Source: Niastella yeongjuensis (GTDB taxonomy: Bacteria > Bacteroidota > Bacteroidia > Chitinophagales > Chitinophagaceae). Taken from it: a stretch of 64,000 bases of DNA. The stretch spans positions 1 to 64,000 of the forward strand of contig NZ_FOCZ01000008.1 of NCBI RefSeq assembly GCF_900110245.1. Reading direction: 5' to 3'. The notes below the pieces were generated by a model that had not been told where the DNA came from, searched no databases, and was given only the letters and a program-made list of their open reading frames with translations. This document shows, piece by piece, positions 53,601 through 62,580 of this stretch (its first letter is position 1; every line of letters begins with the position of its first letter). The position numbers were made by a program, and so were the translations under genes.

Positions 53601-54278
53601 ATGCACAGCAACCGTGATAAATTAATGAGCGCAGCCTCCGGCCAGAGGCTGGCATCCGTTGTAGGAGGAATCATGTTAATAGGCAGTGCATTGAACAAAA
53701 ATTCTTCCAGACGATTTTTAAAAGCTGCCGTTGGCTGTTACCTCACGTTTAAAGGAGTGGCCGGAAGGCGTACCATGGGTGAAATGTACCGTTCTTTTGA
53801 AAAAGTGGCCGCTGGCCGTACACTCAATATCAGGGTGTCGATGGTCATTAATAAACCCCGGGAGGAAGTATTTGCCATGTGGAGAAACCTGAGCAACCTG
53901 CCTTTGTTCATGAAACACCTGCAACAGGTAGATGAGCAGGATGAATTGTATTCGAACTGGACGATGGTGCTTCCGGGTAAAATAGGGACCATGCAATGGC
54001 ATGCAGAGATCGTGAAAGAACGCTATGGTGAAATGATCGCCTGGCAAAGCCTCCCCGGTTCATCAATAGATAATGCAGGTAAAATAGGTTTTCGTGACTC
54101 GCTGGGTGGACGAGGTACTACTGTCGATGTAGTTTTCACGTATCATGCGCCGTTAGGAAGAGCAGGCGAACAGATAGCCCGGTTATTTACCCCGGTAACC
54201 AAACGACTGATAGAAGAAGAAATAAAAGGGTTCAAGGACTTTGTAGAAACCCACGAAACGATTCTGATCCCCCGATAA
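53601..54278 (+). CDS. SRPBCC/polyketide-cyclase-like protein with membrane-associated N terminus
   Basis: A 225-residue protein. The first about 65 residues are glycine-rich helices (SVVGGIMLIGSAL) resembling DUF2892/YgaP-type membrane segments; residues about 75-225 are an SRPBCC hydrophobic-ligand-binding fold (VSMVINKPREEVFAMWRNLSN is its first helix-grip segment). Members bind lipids or small ligands in envelope maintenance. The catalytic residues of true cyclases cannot be assigned. It stands alone, ending in a strong terminator. Confidence 0.75.
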   Translation: MHSNRDKLMSAASGQRLASVVGGIMLIGSALNKNSSRRFLKAAVGCYLTFKGVAGRRTMGEMYRSFEKVAAGRTLNIRVSMVINKPREEVFAMWRNLSNLPLFMKHLQQVDEQDELYSNWTMVLPGKIGTMQWHAEIVKERYGEMIAWQSLPGSSIDNAGKIGFRDSLGGRGTTVDVVFTYHAPLGRAGEQIARLFTPVTKRLIEEEIKGFKDFVETHETILIPR

Positions 54279-54286
54279 ACGAAATT

Positions 54287-54326
54287 AAAATGTGAAAATG
54301 GAACGGCTGTTCTATTTTCACATTTT
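54287..54326. terminator. Bidirectional terminator with long perfect stem
   Basis: AAAATGTGAAAAT (54287-54299) pairs with ATTTTCACATTTT (54314-54326), with GAAC (54301-54304)/GTTC (54309-54312) inside. It lies 5 bp from the convergent receiver gene. Confidence 0.85.
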
Positions 54327-54330
54327 CCCC

Positions 54331-54828
54331 TTAATTAGGTACGTATTGTTTAAGATGTACCGAATCTTCAAAAAAGGACGTAAGTACCAATATATCTTCA
54401 GGACCACATAAGGTCATCTCATTCACATCAAATACCGGTGCAATTACTTCAGGTGGTGCTGCAACCGGCAGCATGTTGTGCAGGTTTTCCAACAGCTTCT
54501 TTTCACTCAGTGCCCCGGTAGCCGTTGACTGTTCCTGTTGCGGCCAGATGTTCTCATATACTTCTTCCTCATATGTTTTACCAGATAAGAACAGAATAGG
54601 GATCAGTTTATTCACCTCCCGTATTTTGCCCGCCAGTAAAAGATTCGAATCGGCTGATCTGTTATTATCAAGTAATACCAGGTCGGGGTTTTTATCAGCG
54701 TAATATTGCCATGCTTCCGACGTATTCATACAATACCACACGCGGTAACCAGCCGTCTGTAACACCCGTTTTACAAAAAGGCCCAACACCAGGTCATCCT
54801 CTGCCAGTAATATAGTAACAGGTTTCAT
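54331..54828 (-). CDS. Response-regulator receiver protein without output domain
   Basis: A 165-residue protein. The receiver fold spans about 1-130: acidic pocket AEDD (9-12), phospho-acceptor Asp54 in VLLDNN, switch Ser and Lys in FLSGK near 86-90. The C-terminal 35 residues (EMTLCGPEDILVLTSFFED) are acidic and unassigned. As no DNA-binding or enzymatic domain follows, it probably acts through protein contacts as CheY or SpoOF do. No histidine kinase is seen nearby. Confidence 0.85.
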   Translation of the reverse strand: MKPVTILLAEDDLVLGLFVKRVLQTAGYRVWYCMNTSEAWQYYADKNPDLVLLDNNRSADSNLLLAGKIREVNKLIPILFLSGKTYEEEVYENIWPQQEQSTATGALSEKKLLENLHNMLPVAAPPEVIAPVFDVNEMTLCGPEDILVLTSFFEDSVHLKQYVPN

Positions 54829-54927
54829 AAAGAGTATTAATGACTTTTTCGAACATTAATTGTGTTTACTAACAAATTTTTTAAAAACAGGTTTCACGGC
54901 CATGCCGGAAACCTGTAGTAATAGGGG

Positions 54928-55515
54928 TTATTTAACATTACTATAAGAGATGTCCTGAAAAAAGGTAACTAATCCTTCCATGTTAACCTGCAATACAATA
55001 GTTTTATTATTGTTGGTCATTTCTACAAAGTAATTGTCTTCATCTTCAAATGCATTGCCATATAATTCCATATCGGTATCATTGAATTCATTATCGTCGA
55101 ACAGGATCACTTGTTGGGGTGTATACCCTTTGAAATGTTTTTCAATGTCTTTTTGGACACCTACAGGAAGATCATTGTAGCTGGCGGCCGAAGTAGTGCC
55201 AATGAGGGCATTCTTTTCATCATAAAAGGCATTCATCTCTTTTCCATTCAATGTAAAGGAAGCCTCTTCAAAGGTGCCGCGCTTCCAGCTTATATTTTCA
55301 GCTTTGGGAAAATCGACCATAAACTGCTGTACAGTCATATAGTTGGGCGTAGTGAGCATTTTCTCTCTTTTGATCAACCTGTTTTCTTCACGTTGCGCTT
55401 TGCTTGTTTTATGTAGAATAAACCCGGCAGGTTGATTATATACATATTCATCCTGTGCAAATGCGCCTGTAGCGGTAAATACCAGCAGGCTGCCGACAAT
55501 AATTACGTTTTTCAT
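54928..55515 (-). CDS. Secreted PepSY-like protein, unknown
   Basis: A 195-residue exported protein. Signal peptide about 1-20 (MKNVIIVGSLLVFTATGAFAQ). Then two similar about 60-residue units (around 70-125 and 130-185) with the motif SYNDLPVGVQKDIEKHF and YFVEMTNNNKTIVLQVN, resembling PepSY/beta-lactamase-inhibitor-like domains found in Bacteroidota secreted proteins. The function is not established. I start at ATG 55515, which gives the signal peptide; further upstream open frame is not coding-like. Confidence 0.7.
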   Translation of the reverse strand: MKNVIIVGSLLVFTATGAFAQDEYVYNQPAGFILHKTSKAQREENRLIKREKMLTTPNYMTVQQFMVDFPKAENISWKRGTFEEASFTLNGKEMNAFYDEKNALIGTTSAASYNDLPVGVQKDIEKHFKGYTPQQVILFDDNEFNDTDMELYGNAFEDEDNYFVEMTNNNKTIVLQVNMEGLVTFFQDISYSNVK

Positions 55516-55631
55516 ACAAAATTTTTTAGCGTCAATGTTGTTATTTAGCGAATATAAGACGGCAGTAATGGGAGAGGTTTGCTGTAGAAAGGTGCGATTA
55601 ACGGGGCAATAACTGATGTTAATGAAAGGCA

Positions 55632-55667
55632 CAAAAAAAACGCGTAACACCATATATGTTACGCGTT
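55632..55667 (-). terminator. Intrinsic terminator of the GntR gene
   Basis: On the minus strand AACGCGTAAC (55667-55658) pairs with GTTACGCGTT (55648-55639) and is followed by a run of eight T (plus-strand A run at 55633-55640). Perfect 10-bp stem, 9-base loop, 20 bp after the gntR stop. Confidence 0.88.
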
Positions 55668-55687
55668 GTATTCAAATTTTAAAATTC

Positions 55688-56383
55688 TTACAGATGCGAT
55701 AAGTGCGGCATCAGGTGTTTCCGCATAGCATTGGGATATGCTTCTGCATTGTTATCATATAATATTTTAACCAGGTCGCCATGGGTTACCGAACCAACGG
55801 AAGTATGATCGAGCTTTGATTCATATTCCACTACGTATTCAAATACCGGCATCAGGATGTCCTGAAAACGTTTCAATGTTTCATTACCGGCCATATCATA
55901 CAGTGTGGAATGAAAATCAACTTCGCAACGAATGCGTTCAATTTGGGTAGTGGCTTTTTGTTCGCGTTCAACAATGACGTCCAGTCTTTTCAGTTGCTCC
56001 TCCGTTTTGCGGCGAAACAACAGATCACCCAACCCAACTTCCAGCACTAACCGCAGTTCGAATAACTGTTTGCGCACATGTTCATCCAATATAGTGGGGT
56101 GTATGATCAGTTCCAACCCTTTCATTACATCGGGCTGGGTAAGTATCATACCTCTTTTCTTACGAGATTCAATCATGCCAAGCATGCGCAGACGGCTAAG
56201 CGCTTCCCGCACAACGTTTCTGCTTACACCCAGTGCCTGGGCTATTTCCGTTTCTTTCGGAATGGGGTCGCCCGGTTTAATGGAGCGTTTAATGATGTAC
56301 TCGCGGAGGTGGTTCTCCACCTGGTCGGCCATCGTGGTATAAGCGATAGGTTTGAGTTTAAACAGGTCTTTTTCAATGCTCAT
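55688..56383 (-). CDS. FadR/GntR-family regulator (FCD type), probable regulator of the sialic-acid locus
   Basis: A 231-residue regulator. Winged helix-turn-helix about 15-78 (KETEIAQALGVSRNVVREALSRLR is the recognition segment), then a helical FCD ligand-binding domain (about 90-231) with metal-binding His/Asp positions in the FCD pattern. It lies divergent from susC and 391 bp away. NanR of Escherichia coli, which senses sialic acid, is in this family; the role here is inferred from position. Candidate operators lie at 56709-56733 and 56470-56487. Confidence 0.87.
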   Translation of the reverse strand: MSIEKDLFKLKPIAYTTMADQVENHLREYIIKRSIKPGDPIPKETEIAQALGVSRNVVREALSRLRMLGMIESRKKRGMILTQPDVMKGLELIIHPTILDEHVRKQLFELRLVLEVGLGDLLFRRKTEEQLKRLDVIVEREQKATTQIERIRCEVDFHSTLYDMAGNETLKRFQDILMPVFEYVVEYESKLDHTSVGSVTHGDLVKILYDNNAEAYPNAMRKHLMPHLSHL

Positions 56384-56469
56384 ATGTTCAAAAATAATAA
56401 AAAATTAGCGGAATATGTAATACTTAATGGTGGATTGGTTATTTAATATTAAAACCGGTTACCCCCATT

Positions 56470-56487
56470 TACACAATCGATTGCGTA
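56470..56487. promoter_or_regulatory. Palindrome CAATCGATTG with outer TAC/GTA arms
   Basis: CAATCGATTG at 56474-56483 is a perfect 10-bp palindrome, extended by TAC and GTA outside single mismatches. Symmetric sites with a central CG are typical of LacI-family regulators, but no LacI gene lies in the window. It sits 87 bp upstream of the gntR ATG. Confidence 0.4.
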
Positions 56488-56689
56488 TAGGGATGGCCAT
56501 ACAGCCTGTTAAGCTGCCTGACGGGTTAAATATCCTTAAGTGGTTCGAAGTGATGTTGGTTGTATAAGATATTGAAATGATGCACGTTAAACCTTAATCG
56601 CATGGGAAGGAATCTCCCTGTTCCAGGCCCCTGCTATATGCAGAAAACAGGCCACAAAGTTATCGTGGCCAATTTGTAGCCCAAATTTA

Positions 56690-56720
56690 TTTGGTTTAAA
56701 TAGTAATAGTTCTATATTTG
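56690..56720 (+). promoter_or_regulatory. Bacteroidota promoter of the sialic-acid susC
   Basis: TTTG at 56690-56693, a 19-bp spacer, then TATATTTG at 56713-56720: full match to TTTG-N19-TAnnTTTG. It lies 55 bp before the susC ATG. Confidence 0.75.
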
Positions 56721-56733
56721 TTATATGTAGAAC
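56709..56733 (+). promoter_or_regulatory. Operator-like dyad GTTCTA-N13-TAGAAC over the -7 box
   Basis: GTTCTA (56709-56714) and TAGAAC (56728-56733) form a dyad that covers the -7 box; the inner bases (TATTTG, ATATG) add partial symmetry. Binding here would block transcription, as expected for a GntR-family repressor. Confidence 0.5.
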
Positions 56734-56774
56734 ATATCTACGTATTGAATTGCAAAACTAACGTCAAGCCATTT

Positions 56775-59700
56775 ATGAAAAAGATTACCTGGTTACTTAT
56801 TGGTTGCTGGTTAATGATTAGTGCCACTGTATTTGGGCAGTCGAATCCCCTGGTGTCGGGAACTGTCAAAACTGTCTCCGCCGAAAAATTATCAAACGTT
56901 ACTGTTACTGTAAAAGGATCTAACCGGGCTGTTGTTACCGATAACAATGGTCATTTCGAGATCAGGGTAAATTCATTGAAGGACACCCTGGTATTCTCCT
57001 ATATAGGTACGCAGCCGAAAGAAGTGGCCATAAACGGCCAAACGGTTGTGAATACTTCCCTGGATGCCGGGGCTACCTCCCTCAGTGATGTAGTGGTGGT
57101 TGGTTACATGACGCAAACAAGGAACAAAACAGCCGCTGCGGTATCTAAACTGGCGGCTGAAGAAATGGTCAATACCCCTAATCCAAACCCCGTACAGGCC
57201 CTTCAGGGAAAACTGGCCGGGGTGTCTGTGCCTATTGTGAACGGGCAACCCGGTTCAGGCGCCAATAACATCCTCATCCGTGGTGGTACCAAACTAAATT
57301 CCTATGGCACGGGCGTGGGATCCAGTGGTGGTAGTGCCAACAGCAATGTCGATGTATCAGATCCATTGGTAGTGATCGACGGCGTGTTCCGCTCAATGAG
57401 CGATATCAATCCCGATGATATTGAAACTTTCCAGGTAATGAAAGATGCCGCTTCCACTGCCGCCTATGGCGCCCGTGGCGCAAATGGCGTAATTGTCATA
57501 AAAACAAGATCGGGCAAGTTTGGCTCAAAGCCGGTTGTCACCTTTAACTATCGCCACAACTGGGAAACCATGATGCGCGATTATGACTATTTAAGCGCCA
57601 AAGATTACCTCACCCTGGCCCGTACCACCGTTAAAAACACATTCGATGCGTTGCCAAAAGACGCCCTGCTGAACAATGGTAATTTCTCGGCCGGTACAAA
57701 GGTTTTTACTGCAAAAGGGGAATATAGTAATTCCATCAACTTAACCGCTTTATACGATAATATTGTTGCTGTGGAAGGACAGGATTATGTAGACAATCTG
57801 TTGAGCAAGGGCTGGCAGGTAATGGATGATCCTATTAACCCTGGTACCCGGTTATTGTATGCCGACAATAATTATCAGGATATGCTGTGGAATACCGGCC
57901 AGACCGATAACTATAATGCCAGTGTGAATGGTGGCACTGAGAGTGCCAATTATAACGTATCACTGGGCTATATAAACCAGGGTGGTATTTTTGTGGGTAC
58001 CAATTACAAACGGTACAATGTCCTGGGAAATTTTGGTTTCAAAGTCTCCAAAAATTTTAAACTGGAGGCTTCCATGAATTACCAGAACGTGGTTCCCAAT
58101 TATGTAGAGTCTTATACCAACGACCTGGTGCGGGCTACGCGTATCACCCCCCTGATCCGCACCTTCCGGGATGATGGTACGCCCACGTTTGGTGAAGTAA
58201 CCACTACCCGCAACCGTTTTCACACCCTCAAATACGACGATACCCGGGTAAATACAGAACGCATCATCTCCCGGTTGGCCAGTGATATTACCATTGCAAA
58301 AGGTTTGCACTACAGACCGGCTGTCTCTTATGTATTGGAAGACTACCGGTATAGTTTATTCAGAAAAGCATATCCCGGTTCGGTGCAGCTGTCAACCACC
58401 CGGCAGAAATATGAGAACACTGCTAATATGCGTCAGCTGATGGTTGACCAGATCTTACAATACGATCATTCCTTCGGCAATCATAACCTGAGTGTACTGG
58501 CGGGATTCAACTATACCCGTGTACGACGCGATACGGTAAGGATAGGGTCGCAACGGGCCACCAACGATTATGTATATACCATAGAAGAACCGACCACTAC
58601 CAGCATAAACGGGCAAACCGTAACAAACGTAACTGATCTGAGAACCAGTATACTGGATCAACGTTCGGCCAGTTACTTTGGTCAGTTCAGTTATGACTAT
58701 GATAACAGGTATCTTTTAGGCGGCTCACTTCGTTACGATGGCTTCTCCTATTTTGCCCCCGGCAAAAAATATGCAATGTTTCCTTCTTTATCAGCAGGCT
58801 GGAACGTGCATAATGAATCCTTCTGGAACAGTAAATATGTAAGCGCATTAAAGCTGAGGGCGAGTTGGGGCGGCGCCGGTTTAAACGACCTCGATGTAAC
58901 GGACACCTATGGCAGCTATTTAGGCACTACTTATGGCCAAAGTTCCGGTATAGTACGCGATAACCTCGCCAACCCCATGCTGGTGTGGGAAACAACCCAA
59001 ACCACTGACCTGGCTATTGATGCCGGTTTCCTGCAAAACAGGATCATGCTGACGGTAGATTATTATAACAAGTTGACCAAAAACAGGCTTGCCTCAAAAC
59101 CGCTGCCTTATGAAGGGCCCTTTACTGCTATAAAATACAACAACGGAACATTGCGAAACAGGGGGGTAGAAGTAGAGTTATCAGCCACTGTTTTAAAATA
59201 TCAGGCATTCACCTGGAAAACCAATTTCTCCTTTGCATTTAATAGAACAATAGTAGTTGATCTGCCAAACAATGGACGGGCTAAAAACCGCCAGAATGGT
59301 GGTACCATTTATGATCCTGCATCAAAAGGTGAAATTGAAGTAGGCGGTATTGCCGAAGGGGAGCGGCCGTACAGCCTGTATGCATTCAAGGTAGATGGCG
59401 TTTTTTCAACGGACGCAGAAGCAGCTGCCTGGGGTAAAAAAGATATGATGGCTTCTCCTGATGGCCAAAAAACTGGCAAACATGCCGGTGATTACATTTG
59501 GGCTGATCTCAATGGTGATAACGTCATCGACACCCGCGACATGGTATTCATGGGCTACCGGGCACCCGACAAGATTGGCGGTATGCAAAATACCTTCACT
59601 TACAAAAGCCTCACTTTACGTTTTGCCATGGATTATGCACTGGGGCATGTGATAAGCAATGGCGCTTTGGCCCGTTCGTTAGGTCAGGGCCGGGCATACA

Positions 59701-60107
59701 ATGAAGGTGCTCCCGCTGAGGCGCTGGGCAATGACATCTGGAAACAATCAGGTGATGTAGGCAAGAAATACGCCCGCTTTTCTTTTGCTGATTACGATTT
59801 TGGACAACGCAATTACATCCGTCAGGTTACCTCGGTGGGTACCAATAACTCCTACGGCGTTGATGTAAGCACCATGTTCGAAAAAGGCGACTTCCTGGCC
59901 TTCCGTGAAATATACCTGGGTTACGAATTTCCAAAAGAGCTGGTGAAGAAAACGCGCCTCAGTGGGATAAATGTTTTCGGCAGCATTTATAATATAGGTT
60001 ATCTCACCAAATACAAAGGGGTAAATCCGGAAACATACAGTGGGTTCGATGCGATCGGTTACCCGCGTCCACGTCAGTTTTCACTCGGCGCCACTGCACG
60101 GTTTTAG
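56775..60107 (+). CDS. SusC/RagA-family transporter of the sialic-acid locus
   Basis: A 1110-residue protein: signal peptide about 1-22, carboxypeptidase-like domain about 24-105 (SGTVKTVSAEKLSNV), VVVVGY segment, plug about 115-260 (GKLAGVSVPIVNGQPGSG, YGARGANGVIVIKTRSG) and a barrel ending in FSLGATARF. ATG 56775 gives the signal peptide; the longer open frame begins at a TTG at 56718 inside the promoter. By location, with sialidase and lyase genes, it imports sialic acid or sialylated oligosaccharides. Confidence 0.92.
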   Translation: MKKITWLLIGCWLMISATVFGQSNPLVSGTVKTVSAEKLSNVTVTVKGSNRAVVTDNNGHFEIRVNSLKDTLVFSYIGTQPKEVAINGQTVVNTSLDAGATSLSDVVVVGYMTQTRNKTAAAVSKLAAEEMVNTPNPNPVQALQGKLAGVSVPIVNGQPGSGANNILIRGGTKLNSYGTGVGSSGGSANSNVDVSDPLVVIDGVFRSMSDINPDDIETFQVMKDAASTAAYGARGANGVIVIKTRSGKFGSKPVVTFNYRHNWETMMRDYDYLSAKDYLTLARTTVKNTFDALPKDALLNNGNFSAGTKVFTAKGEYSNSINLTALYDNIVAVEGQDYVDNLLSKGWQVMDDPINPGTRLLYADNNYQDMLWNTGQTDNYNASVNGGTESANYNVSLGYINQGGIFVGTNYKRYNVLGNFGFKVSKNFKLEASMNYQNVVPNYVESYTNDLVRATRITPLIRTFRDDGTPTFGEVTTTRNRFHTLKYDDTRVNTERIISRLASDITIAKGLHYRPAVSYVLEDYRYSLFRKAYPGSVQLSTTRQKYENTANMRQLMVDQILQYDHSFGNHNLSVLAGFNYTRVRRDTVRIGSQRATNDYVYTIEEPTTTSINGQTVTNVTDLRTSILDQRSASYFGQFSYDYDNRYLLGGSLRYDGFSYFAPGKKYAMFPSLSAGWNVHNESFWNSKYVSALKLRASWGGAGLNDLDVTDTYGSYLGTTYGQSSGIVRDNLANPMLVWETTQTTDLAIDAGFLQNRIMLTVDYYNKLTKNRLASKPLPYEGPFTAIKYNNGTLRNRGVEVELSATVLKYQAFTWKTNFSFAFNRTIVVDLPNNGRAKNRQNGGTIYDPASKGEIEVGGIAEGERPYSLYAFKVDGVFSTDAEAAAWGKKDMMASPDGQKTGKHAGDYIWADLNGDNVIDTRDMVFMGYRAPDKIGGMQNTFTYKSLTLRFAMDYALGHVISNGALARSLGQGRAYNEGAPAEALGNDIWKQSGDVGKKYARFSFADYDFGQRNYIRQVTSVGTNNSYGVDVSTMFEKGDFLAFREIYLGYEFPKELVKKTRLSGINVFGSIYNIGYLTKYKGVNPETYSGFDAIGYPRPRQFSLGATARF

Positions 60108-60141
60108 TACAACCTATTGATAACGATTGTAATTACAAAAT

Positions 60142-61611
60142 ATGAACAAATTATTGCTGACCATTATAGGCTGCTCCCTGTTGTTGTTGACAACCAGCTG
60201 TGATAAATTGCTCGAATCTAAATCAGAATCAGTTATTACTGAAGCGGACTACTTTCAAAGTGAAAATGATTTTGAACCGTATGTTACGGGGATCTATATG
60301 TTTATTCGGGGATCGGCCAGAACCGGCCCTCAAAACATCACTGGTATAGCCAATAACATTACCTACGGTACCGAACGCAGTGAAGAGCTGGTATCTGCGC
60401 TAAACGCCCGGTTTTCACAGGCATGGACGCAGAACATCACGCCAACAACAGGTGCATTCGATTACGCTACCTGGTACAAAGCCATTGGCAACTGTAATTT
60501 ACTGTTGTCAAAGATCGAAAATTTCAAGTTTACCAATGAGGCTACCAAAAAACGAGTGGTAGCAGAAGCCTGTTGTTTGCGCGCTTATTTTTATTTCAGC
60601 CTCATCCGCATCATTGGCGATGCCCCGTTGATGCTGGAAAGTATCAGCAGTGAAAATGTGCCCCAGTTACCCCGTTCACCGGCAAAAGAAGTAATGACAC
60701 AGATCATTGCCGATCTGGACCAGGCTATTTCGCAATTCCCCGACAAAACGATTACCAGTAAATACCGGTTCTCTTATCCGGCCGCGCAGGCATTAAAAGC
60801 CGATGCCAAATTATGGAGTGCCAAAGTACTGGAAGGCGGATCGGCCGATTTCAATGACGCCATCACTGCATTGGCAGAAGTGGAGAAAGCAGGTCTTACC
60901 CTGCGTAATGATTTTGGCCAGATAACAACCACACGCGCCAATTCAGAAGTGCTGCTGTCTGCTTATTTCAACCGCGATGAAAGTTTCGCTAACTATGGCC
61001 TCAATGCCCTGCCTTATCAAACCGGTATTACAGGCGCTTCCAATATCGACAGCATTCCGTTTTGCGTCACTACTACCAACGGGCAGGGTGCTTACCAGAT
61101 CAGCCCTAAATCAAAAGCGCTGTTTGCCAGTGGTGACAAACGCATTCCATACACCTGGATCACCGAGCGCCAGGGAACTACCTTAAAGATCTCCTGGATC
61201 ACCAAACTGCCCGGTAACAAATATTTCGATGACCGCGTATCTGATAATGATGTGATCGTTTACCGCCTGGCTGAGATCTATTTGATGGAAGCCGAAGCCT
61301 ATGCCGGTATCAGCAATACCACAAAAGCGATCGAGTACCTGAATAAGACCCGTAACCGCGCCGGCATTGGTGACTATACCGGTGGTACCGATAAATTAAG
61401 CGTGGAAAAAGAGATCCTGAATGAGCGTGGCCGTGAGTTTTTCTTCGAGAACAAGCGCTGGTTCGACCTGGTTCGTTTTCACAAAGGTGGTACCATCGAT
61501 GTATATACCTATGTACCCAACCTGGTTGGAAAAACAACGCCTTTGTTCTGGCCACTGGCCGCCAATGTACTGGCTAATAATGGTCAGTTAAGACAAACAG
61601 ATGGATATTAA
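60142..61611 (+). CDS. SusD/RagB-family lipoprotein of the sialic-acid locus
   Basis: A 489-residue lipoprotein, lipobox ending at Cys20 (LLTTSC). SusD helical scaffold with the N-terminal ITEADYF segment and the family C-terminal block EKEILNERGREFFFENKRW (about 420-440). The surface ligand-binding partner of the SusC 34 bp upstream; next gene follows 9 bp later. Confidence 0.93.
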   Translation: MNKLLLTIIGCSLLLLTTSCDKLLESKSESVITEADYFQSENDFEPYVTGIYMFIRGSARTGPQNITGIANNITYGTERSEELVSALNARFSQAWTQNITPTTGAFDYATWYKAIGNCNLLLSKIENFKFTNEATKKRVVAEACCLRAYFYFSLIRIIGDAPLMLESISSENVPQLPRSPAKEVMTQIIADLDQAISQFPDKTITSKYRFSYPAAQALKADAKLWSAKVLEGGSADFNDAITALAEVEKAGLTLRNDFGQITTTRANSEVLLSAYFNRDESFANYGLNALPYQTGITGASNIDSIPFCVTTTNGQGAYQISPKSKALFASGDKRIPYTWITERQGTTLKISWITKLPGNKYFDDRVSDNDVIVYRLAEIYLMEAEAYAGISNTTKAIEYLNKTRNRAGIGDYTGGTDKLSVEKEILNERGREFFFENKRWFDLVRFHKGGTIDVYTYVPNLVGKTTPLFWPLAANVLANNGQLRQTDGY

Positions 61612-61620
61612 TTAAAAGAA

Positions 61621-62580
61621 ATGGAACCATTAAACGCAGCAGTCATCAGGGGCAATTGGGCCACCTTATTAATACCCATTAATAACGATGACAGCATCAA
61701 TTACCAGCACCTGTCAGCAGAGATCGATACATTGATCACCATGCAGGTGAATGGGATTTATTCAAACGGAACAGCCGGTGAGTTTTATAACCAGACGGAA
61801 GAAGAGTTCGATACCATCAGCCGGTTACTGGCCCACAAATGCAATGCAGCCGGTATGCCGTTTCAAATTGGTGCCTGCCACACCAGTCCGGTAATGGCGC
61901 GTGAGCGGGTGAAACGGGCCGCGGCCTTGCAGCCAGGCGCTATTCAGGTTATACTGCCCGATTGGTCGGCCCCTTCCATGCCGGAAGTGATCAACTACCT
62001 GCGGGTACTAACCGAAGCAGCAGCGCCGGTGCCATTGGTACTGTACAATCCGCCCCATGCAAAAAAGCGGTTGAGCCCGGAGGAATTCTTTCAGTTGAAA
62101 GAAGCCGGTATTAACCTGGCTGGTTGTAAAACAGTAGGGGGCGATGCACAATGGTATGCCGCCATGAAAAAATGGGCACCGGAACTATCCTTGTTTGTTC
62201 CCGGACATCATCTGGCCACCGGAGTAAGTTTAGGCGCACATGGTGCATATTCAAATGTGGCCTGCATACACCCGGCAGCTGCACAACAATGGTACAACCT
62301 GATGTTAACCGATCTGCCGCAGGCATTGCAGATAGAAAAAGGCATTCAGCTTTTTATGAGCCAGTATATTCAGCCATTGATCAGTACCCGTGGTTACAGC
62401 AATCAGGCTGCAGATAAACTGCTGGCCGCCATTGGCGGCTGGGCAAATGTGGGCACGCGTTTACGCTGGCCCTACAATGGCATCGATGAAGGCGAGGTTA
62501 ATAAACTACGCCCCATCGCTTACGAGATGATGTCGGAGTTCTTTGCTTTGAATAATGAAAACACACTATGCAACAAATAA
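61621..62580 (+). CDS. Class I aldolase of the DapA/NanA family
   Basis: A 319-residue TIM-barrel protein. Schiff-base Lys in LAGCKTVGGD (about residue 169), the Tyr in VLYNPP and the N-terminal NGTAGEF (variant of the GTTGE phosphate-like loop) place it in the dihydrodipicolinate synthase/N-acetylneuraminate lyase family. It differs from the second lyase gene (63752), which has GSTGEGPSL. So this one may use another keto acid, for instance a modified sialic acid. No signal peptide. The sialidase overlaps its last 13 bp. Confidence 0.82.
   Translation: MEPLNAAVIRGNWATLLIPINNDDSINYQHLSAEIDTLITMQVNGIYSNGTAGEFYNQTEEEFDTISRLLAHKCNAAGMPFQIGACHTSPVMARERVKRAAALQPGAIQVILPDWSAPSMPEVINYLRVLTEAAAPVPLVLYNPPHAKKRLSPEEFFQLKEAGINLAGCKTVGGDAQWYAAMKKWAPELSLFVPGHHLATGVSLGAHGAYSNVACIHPAAAQQWYNLMLTDLPQALQIEKGIQLFMSQYIQPLISTRGYSNQAADKLLAAIGGWANVGTRLRWPYNGIDEGEVNKLRPIAYEMMSEFFALNNENTLCNK

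Larger units (their letters stand above)
56384..56774. other. Divergent regulatory region of the sialic-acid locus
   Basis: No gene fits in these 391 bp. Two palindromes, a promoter and an operator-like dyad are listed separately. GGCCAC (56650-56655) and GTGGCC (56665-56670) form a further perfect 6-bp dyad about 20 bp upstream of the -33 box. The rest is unremarkable. Confidence 0.6.
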
